64,000 bases of DNA, taken from Clavibacter sp. VKM Ac-2873. Lineage in GTDB: Bacteria > Actinomycetota > Actinomycetes > Actinomycetales > Microbacteriaceae. The notes under the pieces are model-generated. The model was not told the origin of the DNA and ran no database searches. It saw only the letters and a list, made by a program, of their open reading frames with translations. Both the position numbers and the translations under genes were made by a program. Shown in pieces: positions 10,877-21,281 of the stretch. Each line of letters opens with the position of its first letter. Positions within the stretch are counted from its first letter, which is position 1. The stretch is taken from positions 868,001 to 932,000 of the forward strand of contig NZ_JADKRS010000001.1 of the NCBI RefSeq assembly GCF_015351075.1, given 5' to 3'.

Positions 10877-12604
10877 TCAGCGCTTGGTCGCCACGAAGGA
10901 GACGCCGGTGGCCGTCTGCTGCCAGGTGCTGCCCCGCGGCGTGAGCAGGGCGCCCGCGCTCGTCAGGACCCGCAGTCCGCTCTCGTCGTTGGCGCCGGTG
11001 ATGGACACGCCGTCGGCCGCCGACCCCATGTCCTTCGACGGACCGCCCACCTGGTGCAGCTCGACCTGGCGCTCGCCGTCGGGCGCGAGCGTCAGGGTGG
11101 CCACGTCGAGCTCGTCGACCCATGTCGCGTCCAGCGGCGTGCCGGGCGATGCCAGGAGCTCCAGCGGGGCAGTCGTGAGGGAGGTCGGGACCCCGCCGTC
11201 GCGCACGATCGACGCCACGAGCAGCTGCGGACCCGCGCCCGTCTCGAGCTGGACGAGGACGCGGGCGCCGTCGCGCGCGACCTCGAGGGAGACGACGCGT
11301 CCGGTGGCGGTCCAGCTCACGGCGACGGGGTGGCCGACGCCGTCGGGGCCCCACGCGACGAGCCCGCGGGGATCCGAGGCGGGCGTGGACCAGACGTAGC
11401 CCTGGGAGTCGAGGGACGGCGCGACGAGCCCGGGCCGAGTGTCGAGGAGCACCGCGTCGCGGTCGCCGTCGCCGACCGACCAGACGCCGGACGCGTTCCG
11501 CACCGCCGCCTGCTGGCCGTCCGCGCTGAGCGTCGCGGCATCGGCCGAGAGGACCGTGACGCGCGTGCCCAGCGTGCCGAGCGGCGCGACCTCTCCCCCG
11601 CCGAGGTAGCCGAACTGGCCCTGCGCGAGGACCAGCGGACGCGACTCGGCCTGCGGGTCCTTGACCGGGCCGCGGCCGCCGAGGTCCGGCACGGTGAGGG
11701 GCGTGCCGTCGACGAGCATCTGCACGTCGAGCACGGACGGGATGTTGGACAGGCTCTGCCGCAGCTGCAGCTTCATCCGCTGCTGCGTGGCGGAGTCCGC
11801 CGCTCGCGCCTCCGTCGACAGGTCCACCTGCGGCGTGCCGCCCACCGTCGTGACGGACGAGGACGCCAGCCGGGTCCCCTCGGGGAAGGCCGTGACGACC
11901 GCGGGCTGGGACAGCCACGGCGACGGTCCCTGGAGGAGCGACTTGACGATGCGCGTGCTCACGCTCTGGGACGCGCGCGTGACGAAGAACCTCAGATCCG
12001 GCACGAGGAAGGAGAACGTGGGATCGAAGAAGTAGAGGGCGTGCGCGCTGAAGATCTCGCGGAAGTACGTGGAGCGCAGCGCGATGCCGTCGGGCGCCTT
12101 CGCGATGCGCCACTCGCCGCGCTCCTGCACGAGCTGGAAGGACAGGCGGGTCTCCTGGTCGCTGCCGACCTCGCGGTAGTGGCCCTGCCCGTCGACCGTC
12201 GCGATGGTCGTGACGGAGTAGCTGTAGGTGCCGTCGACCTCCTCCGACGTGCCGGCCTGGCCCTCCCAGACGACGACGCTCGCGAACGGGTCCCAGCGCG
12301 ACGCGAAGTCGGAGGAGAGGAACTGGCGCGCGACGCCGTACTGGTCGGCGGAGCTCGTGGCGGCGTCGACGAACCCGGCGATGACGTCATCCGGGCCGTC
12401 GCCCGCCTGCGGGCCGTCGGGCTGGTAGCTGACGCCGGACTCGTCCGTGACGGCGGCGGGATCGCCCGCGGAGACGGGGCCGCCGGACGGGATCGAGACG
12501 CAGCCGGAGAGGAGGACGGCGCACGCGGCGACCAGCGCGACGGCGGCCGCGCGGGCGGAGCGGCGCGCGGAGCGGCGCGGACGGGGATCAGGTGCTGGGG
12601 ACAC
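10877..12604 (-). CDS. lpqB: Lipoprotein LpqB, partner of MtrAB
   Basis: A 575-residue exported lipoprotein. A basic n-region, a hydrophobic core and the lipobox LLSGC (C35) mark a type II signal peptide. A GerMN domain lies at about 190-310, then a beta-propeller-like C-terminal half with repeated strands. In mycobacteria LpqB binds the extracellular part of MtrB and adjusts MtrA phosphorylation. The GTG start at 12604 overlaps the end of mtrB by 17 bases, so translation is likely coupled. Confidence 0.93.
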   Translation of the reverse strand: MSPAPDPRPRRSARRSARAAAVALVAACAVLLSGCVSIPSGGPVSAGDPAAVTDESGVSYQPDGPQAGDGPDDVIAGFVDAATSSADQYGVARQFLSSDFASRWDPFASVVVWEGQAGTSEEVDGTYSYSVTTIATVDGQGHYREVGSDQETRLSFQLVQERGEWRIAKAPDGIALRSTYFREIFSAHALYFFDPTFSFLVPDLRFFVTRASQSVSTRIVKSLLQGPSPWLSQPAVVTAFPEGTRLASSSVTTVGGTPQVDLSTEARAADSATQQRMKLQLRQSLSNIPSVLDVQMLVDGTPLTVPDLGGRGPVKDPQAESRPLVLAQGQFGYLGGGEVAPLGTLGTRVTVLSADAATLSADGQQAAVRNASGVWSVGDGDRDAVLLDTRPGLVAPSLDSQGYVWSTPASDPRGLVAWGPDGVGHPVAVSWTATGRVVSLEVARDGARVLVQLETGAGPQLLVASIVRDGGVPTSLTTAPLELLASPGTPLDATWVDELDVATLTLAPDGERQVELHQVGGPSKDMGSAADGVSITGANDESGLRVLTSAGALLTPRGSTWQQTATGVSFVATKR

Positions 12605-14222
12605 GGGCGTCCTCCTCGTCGGCGCGGTCGTCCGCGGGGTCGTCGGGCGGCAGCGCGACGGGCGAGCCCTCGAGGGGGACGTCGGGGCGCCGGGGCAGGG
12701 TCAGGCGGAAGCAGGATCCCTCGCCGGGCCGCGACCACAGCTGCAGCCAGCCGTGGTGCAGGTTCGTGTCCTCCAGCGAGATGGCGAGGCCGAGGCCCGT
12801 GCCGCCCGTGGTGCGCTGGCGCGACGGATCCGCGCGCCAGAACCGGTCGAAGACGTGGCCCATCTCCTCGTGCGTCATGCCGACGCCGTAGTCGCGGACG
12901 GCGAGCGCGACGGCGTCCCTGTCGCTGTCGACGGTGATGACGATGGGCCGCCCCTCGCCGTGGTCGACCGCGTTGCCGACGAGGTTCGTGACGATGCGGC
13001 GCACCCGGCGCGCGTCCATCTCGGCGTCGAAGTAGCCGCCGGGGGCGACGAGCTTGAGCTCCGAGCCCTTCTGGGCGGCGAGGCCCTCGAACTCCTCGAT
13101 GGAGTCCTCGACGAGCCGCACGAGGTTGGTCGGCTCGGTCACGAGGTCCACCGCGCCCGCGTCGAACCGGCTGATCTCCAGCAGGTCGGCGAGCAGCGTC
13201 TCGAACCGCTCCACCTGCGTGTGCAGCAGCTCGGCGCTGCGGGCGGCAGGCGGGCTGAAGTCCTCGCGGAGGTCGTAGAGCACGCCGCCCGCGAGCCGGA
13301 TCGTGGTGAGCGGGGTGCGCAGCTCGTGCGAGACGTCGGAGACGAAGCGCTGCTGCAGCTGCGAGAGGTCGGCGAGCTGCGTGATCTGCGACTGCAGCGA
13401 GTCGGCCATGCCGTTGAACGACCGGGCGAGGGTCGCGATCACGTCCTCGCCCTTCACCGGCAGGCGCTCCTCGAGCTGCCCCGCCGCGAGCTTCTGGCTG
13501 GTGTCGGCGGCGACGCGGATGGGCGCCACCACCAGGCGCACCACGAGCCACGCGATGGCCCCGATGAGCACGATGAGGAAGAGGAACGCGAGGAGGATCG
13601 TCCCGGCGACGAAGTCGAGGGTCTGCTGGATGTCGCCCAGGTCGTAGACGAGGTACAGCTCGTAGCGGCCCGCCGACGGGATGTCGATGCTCGAGCCGAC
13701 GACGATGCCGGGGCTCGTGGCCCCCTGGTCGCCCACCGGGATCGCCACCGACTGCCACTGCTGCGTGCCCGTTCCCGCGCCGACCGCGCGGCGGAGGTCC
13801 GCGCTCAGGAGGCTGTCGACGTAGTCGGCGGTGGACGCGTTCTGCAGCACGTTGCGCGCCTCCGTGCCGGGCGTGCGGCGGAAGGCGAAGTCGGAGAGGT
13901 TGATGGCGCTCCCGCGCAGCTCGTCGAAGACCTGCGTGCGGAGCTGCTCGAGCTCGGTCTGGTCCGAGGCGTCCGAGGAGGTGAACTGCTCCTGCATCCG
14001 GCTGGTGGCGCTGTTCGACTGCTGCAGCACGGTGTCGAGCCGCTGGCGGAAGAGGTCGCTCGAGATGCTCTGGGTCATGAGCACGCCGATGAGCAGGACG
14101 GTGATGCCGGAGAGCGCGACCGTGATGAGGACGGTGCGGAACTGGAGGGACACCGACCAGATCCGGGTGAGGCGGCGCGGCCACGACCTCCAGTCGACGA
14201 GCCACACGGGCAGCGGGCGCAC
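12588..14222 (-). CDS. mtrB: Sensor histidine kinase MtrB
   Basis: A 544-residue membrane kinase. Membrane segments are at about 28-50 and 185-215, flanking an extracytoplasmic sensor region. A HAMP domain follows (about 210-265), then HisKA with H299 in SDVSHELRTP, and HATPase_c with LVGNAVDHG, DYGVGM and GGTGLGLAI. It phosphorylates MtrA. It starts four bases after the mtrA stop and overlaps lpqB at its end: one mtrA-mtrB-lpqB operon. Known actinobacterial MtrAB targets include cell-wall hydrolases and osmoregulation genes. Confidence 0.95.
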   Translation of the reverse strand: MRPLPVWLVDWRSWPRRLTRIWSVSLQFRTVLITVALSGITVLLIGVLMTQSISSDLFRQRLDTVLQQSNSATSRMQEQFTSSDASDQTELEQLRTQVFDELRGSAINLSDFAFRRTPGTEARNVLQNASTADYVDSLLSADLRRAVGAGTGTQQWQSVAIPVGDQGATSPGIVVGSSIDIPSAGRYELYLVYDLGDIQQTLDFVAGTILLAFLFLIVLIGAIAWLVVRLVVAPIRVAADTSQKLAAGQLEERLPVKGEDVIATLARSFNGMADSLQSQITQLADLSQLQQRFVSDVSHELRTPLTTIRLAGGVLYDLREDFSPPAARSAELLHTQVERFETLLADLLEISRFDAGAVDLVTEPTNLVRLVEDSIEEFEGLAAQKGSELKLVAPGGYFDAEMDARRVRRIVTNLVGNAVDHGEGRPIVITVDSDRDAVALAVRDYGVGMTHEEMGHVFDRFWRADPSRQRTTGGTGLGLAISLEDTNLHHGWLQLWSRPGEGSCFRLTLPRRPDVPLEGSPVALPPDDPADDRADEEDARVPST

Positions 14223-14226
14223 GGGG

Positions 14227-14907
14227 CTAGGCCGCTGCCCCCGCGCGGTAGCCGACGCCCCGGACGGTCATGACGATGCGCGGGTTGTCCGGGTCGTCCT
14301 CGACCTTCGCGCGCAGGCGCTGCACGTGGACGTTGACGAGGCGCGTGTCGGCCTTGTACTGGTAGCCCCAGACCTGCTCGAGGAGCATCTCGCGCGTGAA
14401 GACCTGCTGCGGGCGGCTGGCGAGCGCGTGCAGGAGGTCGAACTCGAGTGGCGTGAGGTTGATCCGCTCCTCGCCGCGGCGCACCTCGTGGCCCTCGACG
14501 TCGACCACGAGGTCGCCGACCTGGAGGAGCCCGGGCGACGCGGCGGCCGCGGGGCGCAGGCGCGTGCGGATGCGGGCGACCAGCTCCTTGGGGTTGAAGG
14601 GCTTGACGATGTAGTCGTCCGCGCCGGACTCGAGGCCCTTCACGACGTCGGCCGTGTCGGACTTCGCCGTGAGCATGATGATGGGGATGCCCGACTCGGC
14701 GCGGATGAGGTCGCACACCTGGATGCCGTCGAGCCCCGGGAGCATGAGGTCGAGGAGCACCAGGTCCGGCTTCGCCTCGTGGAACGCGGCGAGCGCCTGG
14801 CCTCCGTCCCCGCAGAAGGAGGGCTCGAAGCCCTCGGTGCGCAGGACGATGCCGATCATCTCGGCGAGCGCGGTGTCGTCGTCGACCACCAGGATCCGTG
14901 CTGTCAT
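14227..14907 (-). CDS. mtrA: Response regulator MtrA
   Basis: A 226-residue OmpR/PhoB regulator from ATG 14907. The reading frame is open for another kilobase upstream, but the protein family begins at MTARILVVDDD, and AGGACAGGG lies before this ATG. The receiver has acidic D9-D11, phosphoacceptor D53, a conserved T/K (TAKSDTADV, KPF). The C-terminal winged helix (about 130-226) includes LTPLEFDLL and the recognition-helix region QVWGYQYKADTRLVNVHVQRLR. First gene of mtrA-mtrB-lpqB. Confidence 0.96.
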   Translation of the reverse strand: MTARILVVDDDTALAEMIGIVLRTEGFEPSFCGDGGQALAAFHEAKPDLVLLDLMLPGLDGIQVCDLIRAESGIPIIMLTAKSDTADVVKGLESGADDYIVKPFNPKELVARIRTRLRPAAAASPGLLQVGDLVVDVEGHEVRRGEERINLTPLEFDLLHALASRPQQVFTREMLLEQVWGYQYKADTRLVNVHVQRLRAKVEDDPDNPRIVMTVRGVGYRAGAAA

Positions 14908-14937
14908 CTGACCGTGTTCCCTGTCCTCGGAACCCCC

Positions 14938-14943
14938 AGGGTA
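14938..14943 (-). promoter_or_regulatory. Candidate -10 element for mtrA operon
   Basis: Reads TACCCT on the minus strand, about 30 bases before the MtrA start, giving a leader of about 25 bases that contains AGGACAGGG as ribosome-binding site. Confidence 0.4.
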
Positions 14944-15016
14944 GCCGGTGGATCCCGGGCATCGGCGGGCGACCCGGCGCGGGACATCGCGCGCGCCCTG
15001 TGGGAGGCTGGCGGAC

Positions 15017-16288
15017 GTGACCGATGACCAGAGCTGGCAGGCCCCCGGCGGCGCACCGTCCGGTCGGGGAGGGTCCCCGGATCCGGATCGCGAGCAGGGC
15101 CACGCGGGGCGCGCGGCCCCGCCGGCGGCCGGGACGCCCGGCGCTCTGGCGTACGGTCCCCCGCCCGTCGCGGCCTCCCCGCCGCCGCCCGGCTGGGGCG
15201 CCGCGCCCGGCTGGACCCCGCCGCCGAAGCCCGGCCTGCTGCCGCTGCGGCCGATGGGCCTCGGCGCGATCCTCGCGGGCTCGTTCCAGACGCTGCGTCG
15301 GAACCCCGGCGCCACGGTCGGCAGCGCCCTCCTGATCCAGGGGCTGGTCGGCGTGATCACCCTCGTGATCGTCGGCGGCGTGACCGGCTTCGTCGTGACA
15401 CGCGTCCTCTCGGCGCGCGAGGCGGACCAGGGTCCGCTCATCGCCGGCGGCGTGGCGGCGGTCGTGGTCGCCGCCCTCGTCACGATCGTGCTGTCGATCG
15501 TCGCGTCCGCGTTCCTCCAGGGCGTCGTCGCGAGCGAGGTCGCGCGCGGCACGCTCGGCGAGCGCCTGCGCATGCGGGCGCTGTGGCGCCTGGCCCGCCC
15601 GCGGATCGTGCCGCTCGTGCTCTGGAGCCTCTCCCTCACGGCGGCGTGGACGCTCGTGTTCGGCGCGCTCGTCGGCATCGTGGTGCTGCTGGTGCTCGCC
15701 GGGGGCGCCGGCATCGTCGCGGGGATCCTCGTGGGCGTGCTCGGCGTCATGGGCCTCGTGGTCCTCTCCGCCTGGGTCTCGACGCGCCTCGCCCTGGTGC
15801 CGAGCGCCATCGTCATCGAGCGGCTCCGGCCGCTGGCGGCGGCCCGGCGGTCGTGGTCGCTCACCCTCGGCTCGTTCTGGCGGGTGCTCGGGATCCTGCT
15901 GCTCACCACGGTGATCGTGTCCACGGCCGCCAACGTGGTGACGGTGCCGCTGACGCTGCTCACCTCAATCCTGCAGACGGTGCTCTTCCCGAACGGCGAG
16001 CTCGACTTCCAGACGTTCGACGCATCCGTCGTCTTCTACATCGGCGCCCAGCTGGTGACGCTCGTGGTGAGCGTGGTGGTGGGGAGCATCGGCGCGGTCG
16101 TGACGTCCGCGAACGCGGCCATCCTCTACATCGACCTCCGGATGCGGCGCGAGGGGCTCGACCTCGAGCTCGCGCGCTTCGCCGAGGAGCGTGCGGCGGG
16201 CGCCGCGTCGGCCACGGGGCCGGATGCGCGCGACCCGTACGCGGCCCCCGCGGCGCCCGCGGGCGCCGCGGGCCCGGGACGCGCGTGA
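15017..16288 (+). CDS. Multi-pass membrane protein, GPDPase membrane-domain type
   Basis: A 423-residue protein from GTG 15017 with GGGAGG nine bases upstream. A Pro/Gly/Ala-rich cytoplasmic head (about 1-75) precedes at least six membrane segments, each pair separated by short loops; the pattern PMGLGAILAGSFQTLRRNP is typical of proteins carrying the membrane domain of glycerophosphoryl diester phosphodiesterases. No catalytic GDPD domain is present. It overlaps the next gene by four bases (GTGA) and opens the envelope operon that ends with DUF58. Function unknown. Confidence 0.8.
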   Translation: MTDDQSWQAPGGAPSGRGGSPDPDREQGHAGRAAPPAAGTPGALAYGPPPVAASPPPPGWGAAPGWTPPPKPGLLPLRPMGLGAILAGSFQTLRRNPGATVGSALLIQGLVGVITLVIVGGVTGFVVTRVLSAREADQGPLIAGGVAAVVVAALVTIVLSIVASAFLQGVVASEVARGTLGERLRMRALWRLARPRIVPLVLWSLSLTAAWTLVFGALVGIVVLLVLAGGAGIVAGILVGVLGVMGLVVLSAWVSTRLALVPSAIVIERLRPLAAARRSWSLTLGSFWRVLGILLLTTVIVSTAANVVTVPLTLLTSILQTVLFPNGELDFQTFDASVVFYIGAQLVTLVVSVVVGSIGAVVTSANAAILYIDLRMRREGLDLELARFAEERAAGAASATGPDARDPYAAPAAPAGAAGPGRA

Positions 16289-16983
16289 TCGCCTCCCCCC
16301 TCCTCACCGCGGTCGCCCACGTGGTCGCGCGCGCCGCCGACGTGCCGCTCGACCCGGACGCCGACGACGCGCGCCGCCTCCTCGTCGACGAGCTCGCGAA
16401 GCCGGAGTACGAGGCGGCCCGGCCGAACGCGCTGGACCTCGCCGCGCAGGCCGTGGGCGACTGGATCGCCCGGCTGCTCGGCGGGGCGGGCGGCGGACTC
16501 GCCGACCTCGCGCCCGTGGTGATCGCGGTGCTCGCGCTCGCGGTCGTCGTGGTGGCCTTCCTCGTCTTCGGGGCGCCGCGGCGGGACAGGAGGCGGGCGG
16601 CCGCGCGCGGCGACGGGCTCTTCGGCTCCGACGACCGGCGATCGGCCGAGGAGCTGCGCCGGGCGGCCGAGGCGTCACGGCGCGCGGGCGACCTCGCGGC
16701 GGCCGCGTCCGACCTCTTCCGGGCCATCGCCAGGGAGCAGGCCGAGCGCACGATCGTGGCCGTGGATCCGGGCACCACCGCCCGCGGGTTCGCCCGGCGC
16801 GCGGGATCCGCGCATCCGGCTCACGCCTCCCGCCTCCTCGTGGCCGCCGACGACTTCGACGCCGTCCGCTACCTCGGCCGGCCCGGCACCGAGGGGATGC
16901 TCGATCGGCTCTCCGCGCTCGACCGCGACCTCCGCACGGCCGTTCCCGTGCTGCACGAGCCCATGGGCGCGGGCATCCGGTGA
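16285..16983 (+). CDS. DUF4129 membrane protein
   Basis: A 232-residue protein with one central membrane segment (about 73-95, LAPVVIAVLALAVVVVAFLVFG). The N-terminal outside part has the LDPDADDARRLLVDELAKPEYEAARP motif, and the C-terminal part is a helical cytoplasmic DUF4129 domain (about 115-215; AGDLAAAASDLFRAIAREQAER, DPGTTARGFARRAG). Starts and stops overlap neighbours by four bases on both sides, showing a coupled operon with the DUF4350 and MoxR genes. Confidence 0.85.
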   Translation: MIASPLLTAVAHVVARAADVPLDPDADDARRLLVDELAKPEYEAARPNALDLAAQAVGDWIARLLGGAGGGLADLAPVVIAVLALAVVVVAFLVFGAPRRDRRRAAARGDGLFGSDDRRSAEELRRAAEASRRAGDLAAAASDLFRAIAREQAERTIVAVDPGTTARGFARRAGSAHPAHASRLLVAADDFDAVRYLGRPGTEGMLDRLSALDRDLRTAVPVLHEPMGAGIR

Positions 16984-18244
16984 GCGCGCCCGCGCAGGCG
17001 CCCGCCGCCGGCCTCGCGACGCCCGAGACCCGGACGCCGCGGGAGGCGCTCCGCCGGGCCGGCACGTGGATCGCGCTGGCCGCCCTCGCCGTGATCGTCG
17101 CGCTGGCCTCGCTCGCGGTCTCCGGCGCCGCCCGGCAGGGCGACGCGCTCGCGCCCGACAACCCGGCGCCCGGCGGCACGCAGGCGCTCGCCCGGGTCCT
17201 CCAAGCGCAGGGCGTCGAGGTCACGCTCGCGACGACGCTCGCCGCGGCCCGGGCCGCCGTCGGGGACGGCGACGACGCGACGCTCGTGCTCGGCGCGACC
17301 TCCGACCGCCTCGACGACGAGCGGCTGGCCGAGGTCGGCCGCCTCTCCACCCGGACGGTGCTGCTGGCCCCCGACTTCCGCACCCTGCAGGCCATCGCGC
17401 CCGACGTGGCGGCGGGCGGCGCGGCCGAGTCCGCCGACCGGGCGCTCGACGCCGCGTGCGCGCTGCCGGCCGCGCGGGCCGCCGGCTCCGTGCCCGACGA
17501 CGCTCCCGTCTTCCGCTACCTCGGCGACGACGCGGCGGACGCGGTCACGTGCTTCCCGGACGACACGGGCGACGCGTTCGCGCTCCTCCAGGTGCCGGCG
17601 ACGCTCGCGGCAGGCGGCACCGTGACCGTGCTCGGCGCGGATCCGATCCTCACCAACGACCGCATCGCCGAGCAGGGATCCGCCGCCCTCGCCCTGGGCG
17701 TGCTCGGCGAGCGGCCGCGCCTCGTCTGGTACACGCCGTCGCCCGACGACGCCGCGGCCGACGCGCCGCCCACGCTCGGCGAGCTCACGCCCGGATGGGT
17801 GACCCCGGCGATCCTGCTGCTGGGCGCCGCCGCCCTCGCCGCGGCCGTGTGGCGCGGCCGCCGGTTCGGCCCGCTCGTGGTGGAGCGGCTGCCCGTCGTG
17901 GTGCGCGCCGACGAGACCGCGGAGGGCCGCGCGCGGCTCTACCAGCGGGCGGATGCGCGCGGCCACGCCCTCGACGCGCTGCGCGTGGGCACGGTCGACC
18001 GGATCGCGACGGCGCTCGCGCTCGGCCGCCTCGCGTCCGTCGACGACGTGGTGGCCGCGTCCGCCGCCGTCCTCCGCGAGGACCCCGCCGGGATCCGCGC
18101 CCTGCTCCTCGACGACGCCCCCCGCACCGACCGCGACCTCGTCGACCTCGCCGGGCGCCTCGCCGCCCTCGAGCGCCGCGTCGCCCGCGCCGCCGACCCC
18201 CGAGACCCCGCAGACCCCGCCGACCGCTCCAGGAGAATGGATCC

Positions 18245-18248
<4 letters not shown>
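16980..18248 (+). CDS. DUF4350 membrane protein
   Basis: A 422-residue protein. A membrane segment near the N-terminus (about 29-50) and a second one (about 265-285, PAILLLGAAALAAAVW) flank a DUF4350 domain that begins DNPAPGGTQALARVLQAQGVEV; such domains resemble GldG-like periplasmic receptor folds. The C-terminal 130 residues are cytoplasmic. Start GTG overlaps the previous stop and its TGA overlaps the MoxR ATG. Confidence 0.85.
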
Positions 18249-19198
<950 letters not shown>

Positions 19199-19212
19199 TG
19201 GCGCGCCGCTAG

Positions 19213-20520
19213 ATGGCCCTCACCGGACGCACGGTCGCGCTCCTCCTCCTGGGGATCGCGCCGCTCGTCGCGCTCGGCGACGGGTCGGACGCGGCCTACG
19301 CGCTCCTCGCGGGGTGGATCCTCCTGGTCGCCCTGCTCGTGGGGCTCGACCTGGCTGTCGCCGCGAGCCCGCGCGCGGTGGCGCTCGAGCGGGTCCTGCC
19401 CGCGCGGATCCGCCTCGACGAGACCGGCGAGAGCGTGCTGCTCGTGACGAACCGCGGATCCCGGACCCTGCGCGGCGTGGTGCGCGACGCCTGGCAGCCG
19501 TCCGCGGGCGCCTCCTCCACGCGCGACCGGGTGCGGATCCCCGCCGGCGAGCGCCGCGCGATCCGCCTGACGCTCACCCCGACGCGCCGCGGCGAGCGCC
19601 GCACCGAGCGCGTGACCATCCGCGCGCACGGACCGCTCGGCCTCGCCGCGCGCCAGGCCACGCTCCTCTCCCCGGGCGCCGTCCGGGTCCTGCCGCCGTT
19701 CCGGTCGCGTCGCCACCTGCCCTCGCGGCTCGCCCGCCTGCGCGAGCTCGACGGCCGGACCGCGCTCATGGTGCGCGGGCAGGGCACCGAGTTCGACAGC
19801 CTGCGCGACTACGTCCGCGGCGACGACGTCCGCTCCATCGACTGGCGCGCGACCGCCCGGCGGCAGGACGTGGTCGTCCGCACCTGGCGGCCCGAGCGCG
19901 ACCGGCGCGTGGTGCTCGTGCTCGACACCGGGCGCACGGCCGCGGGCCGGATCCGCGACGAGAGCCGGCTCGACACCGCGTTCGAGGCGTCGCTGCTGCT
20001 CGCGGCGCTCGCGACGCGCGCGGGCGATCGCGTCGACCTCGTGGCCCACGACCGCCGCGTCCGCGCGCGCGTGCGGGCCGGATCCGGCGGCGACGTCGTC
20101 TCCCGCATGGTCGACGCGCTCGCGCCCGTGGACCCGGAGCTCCTCGAGACCGACTGGACGGCCGTGCCCGCGCTCGTGCGCCGCATCGTGTCGCAGCGCT
20201 CGCTCGTGGTGCTGCTCACCGCCATCGACTCCCCCGGCAGCGCGCGCGCCCTGCTGCAGGTGCTGCCGCAGCTGACGCGGACGCACCACGTGCTGGTGGC
20301 CGCGGTCGTGGATCCCGGCCTCGCCGAGCGCGCCGCCGACCGCTCCGGCCGCGCCGCCGTCTACCGCGCCGCCGCCGCGGAGCGCGCGCTGCTCGACGTC
20401 GCGCGCGTGGAGGCCGCGGCGCGCCGGCTCGGTGCGGACGTCGTCACGGGCGCGCCGGCCGACCTGCCGCCCACGTTGGCCGACCGCTACATCCGGCTGA
20501 AGGCCACCGGGCGGCTCTGA
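19213..20520 (+). CDS. DUF58 domain protein
   Basis: A 435-residue protein with two membrane segments at the N-terminus (about 8-25 and 29-50), a beta-sandwich stretch, and a DUF58/VWA-like domain: GTEFDSLRDYVRGDDVRSIDWRATAR around 195-220, then a VWA-like fold (VVLVLDTGRT, metal-site-like). It starts 14 bases after moxR and is the last gene of the 15017-20520 operon. MoxR-DUF58 pairs are thought to serve envelope maturation. Confidence 0.9.
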   Translation: MALTGRTVALLLLGIAPLVALGDGSDAAYALLAGWILLVALLVGLDLAVAASPRAVALERVLPARIRLDETGESVLLVTNRGSRTLRGVVRDAWQPSAGASSTRDRVRIPAGERRAIRLTLTPTRRGERRTERVTIRAHGPLGLAARQATLLSPGAVRVLPPFRSRRHLPSRLARLRELDGRTALMVRGQGTEFDSLRDYVRGDDVRSIDWRATARRQDVVVRTWRPERDRRVVLVLDTGRTAAGRIRDESRLDTAFEASLLLAALATRAGDRVDLVAHDRRVRARVRAGSGGDVVSRMVDALAPVDPELLETDWTAVPALVRRIVSQRSLVVLLTAIDSPGSARALLQVLPQLTRTHHVLVAAVVDPGLAERAADRSGRAAVYRAAAAERALLDVARVEAAARRLGADVVTGAPADLPPTLADRYIRLKATGRL

Positions 20521-20535
20521 GGCGGAGGCCGTCGC

Positions 20536-21171
20536 TCAGGCGGTCGCCGCCGCGGGCTCCGCGGGCGGCAGCGGGAGCGCGCCGCCGCTGAGCGCGCGGA
20601 TCGCCCGCTCGAGCGCGTCCCGCATGTCGGCCTCGGGCCGGTAGCTCCACTGGAGCTGGAGGCCGTCGCTGACGGCGACCGCGACGCGCGCGAAGGAGTC
20701 GGGGTCGAGGCCGGCGGGGAGCTCGACGCCGAGGGCGCGCACCTGGTCGGCCACCGCGCCCACGACGCGCGCGTACCGGCCCGCGATGTACGCGTGCGCC
20801 GGGTGCTCGACGCCGGCGGCGTCGACGACGACGCGCGAGTACAGCGCGACGAGGCCGGGCGTGTCGGCGTTCCGCGAGCTCGCGCGGAGGAGCATGCCCA
20901 CCATGTCCCCGGGATCTCCGTCGGGCAGCGTCTCGAGGTAGTCGGCCGCGGAGTGGGCGTCGCGCTCCTCGAGCACGGCGGCGATGAGCGCCTCGCGCGA
21001 GTCGAAGTAGTGCAGGACGCCGGCCTTGCTGATGCCGACGGCGTCGGCGATCTCCTGCAGGGACGACGCCGAGTAGCCGCGCTCGGCGATGAGGGCGAGC
21101 GCCGCCTCGAGGATCTCGCGGCGCCGGGCCGCGCCCTTGGCGTAGCGGCGGGGCCCCTCGTCGACTGCCAT
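20536..21171 (-). CDS. TetR-family regulator of the sugar symporter/GH3 cassette
   Basis: A 211-residue TetR protein. The HTH (about 15-60: RREILEAALALIAERGYSASSLQEIADAVGISKAGVLHYF) is clear, followed by an all-helical ligand-binding domain. It is divergent from the symporter and glucosidase genes, with a candidate operator in the shared 110-base spacer, so it probably represses them until a sugar or glycoside binds. Its TAGGGT -10 box lies six bases before the ATG, so the mRNA is probably leaderless. Confidence 0.88.
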   Translation of the reverse strand: MAVDEGPRRYAKGAARRREILEAALALIAERGYSASSLQEIADAVGISKAGVLHYFDSREALIAAVLEERDAHSAADYLETLPDGDPGDMVGMLLRASSRNADTPGLVALYSRVVVDAAGVEHPAHAYIAGRYARVVGAVADQVRALGVELPAGLDPDSFARVAVAVSDGLQLQWSYRPEADMRDALERAIRALSGGALPLPPAEPAAATA

Positions 21172-21177
21172 GGATCG

Positions 21178-21183
21178 ACCCTA
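21178..21183 (-). promoter_or_regulatory. -10 box of the tetR gene, leaderless type
   Basis: Reads TAGGGT on the minus strand, six bases before the ATG at 21171, so transcription should begin at or next to the start codon. Confidence 0.5.
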
Positions 21184-21205
21184 GCGATCGATGGGGGCAC
21201 CCAAT

Positions 21206-21222
21206 ACCTACCGCGGGTCGGT
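21206..21222. promoter_or_regulatory. Candidate TetR operator
   Basis: ACCTACC-GCG-GGTCGGT is an inverted repeat with one mismatch. It lies between the divergent tetR and symporter genes, 59 bases before the symporter start, the usual place for TetR autoregulation. Confidence 0.5.
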
Positions 21223-21281
21223 TTCGCGTGCTACCGTCGTGCCGTTCCGCCGACGAGGGCGGACGGGAACTTGGAGGCACC

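Noticed and set aside
14908-15963. N-terminal extension of MtrA to 578 residues
   Set aside because: The extension is Thr/Arg/Ser-rich shadow of the GPDPase-type gene; the MtrA family begins at ATG 14907 with a ribosome-binding site.
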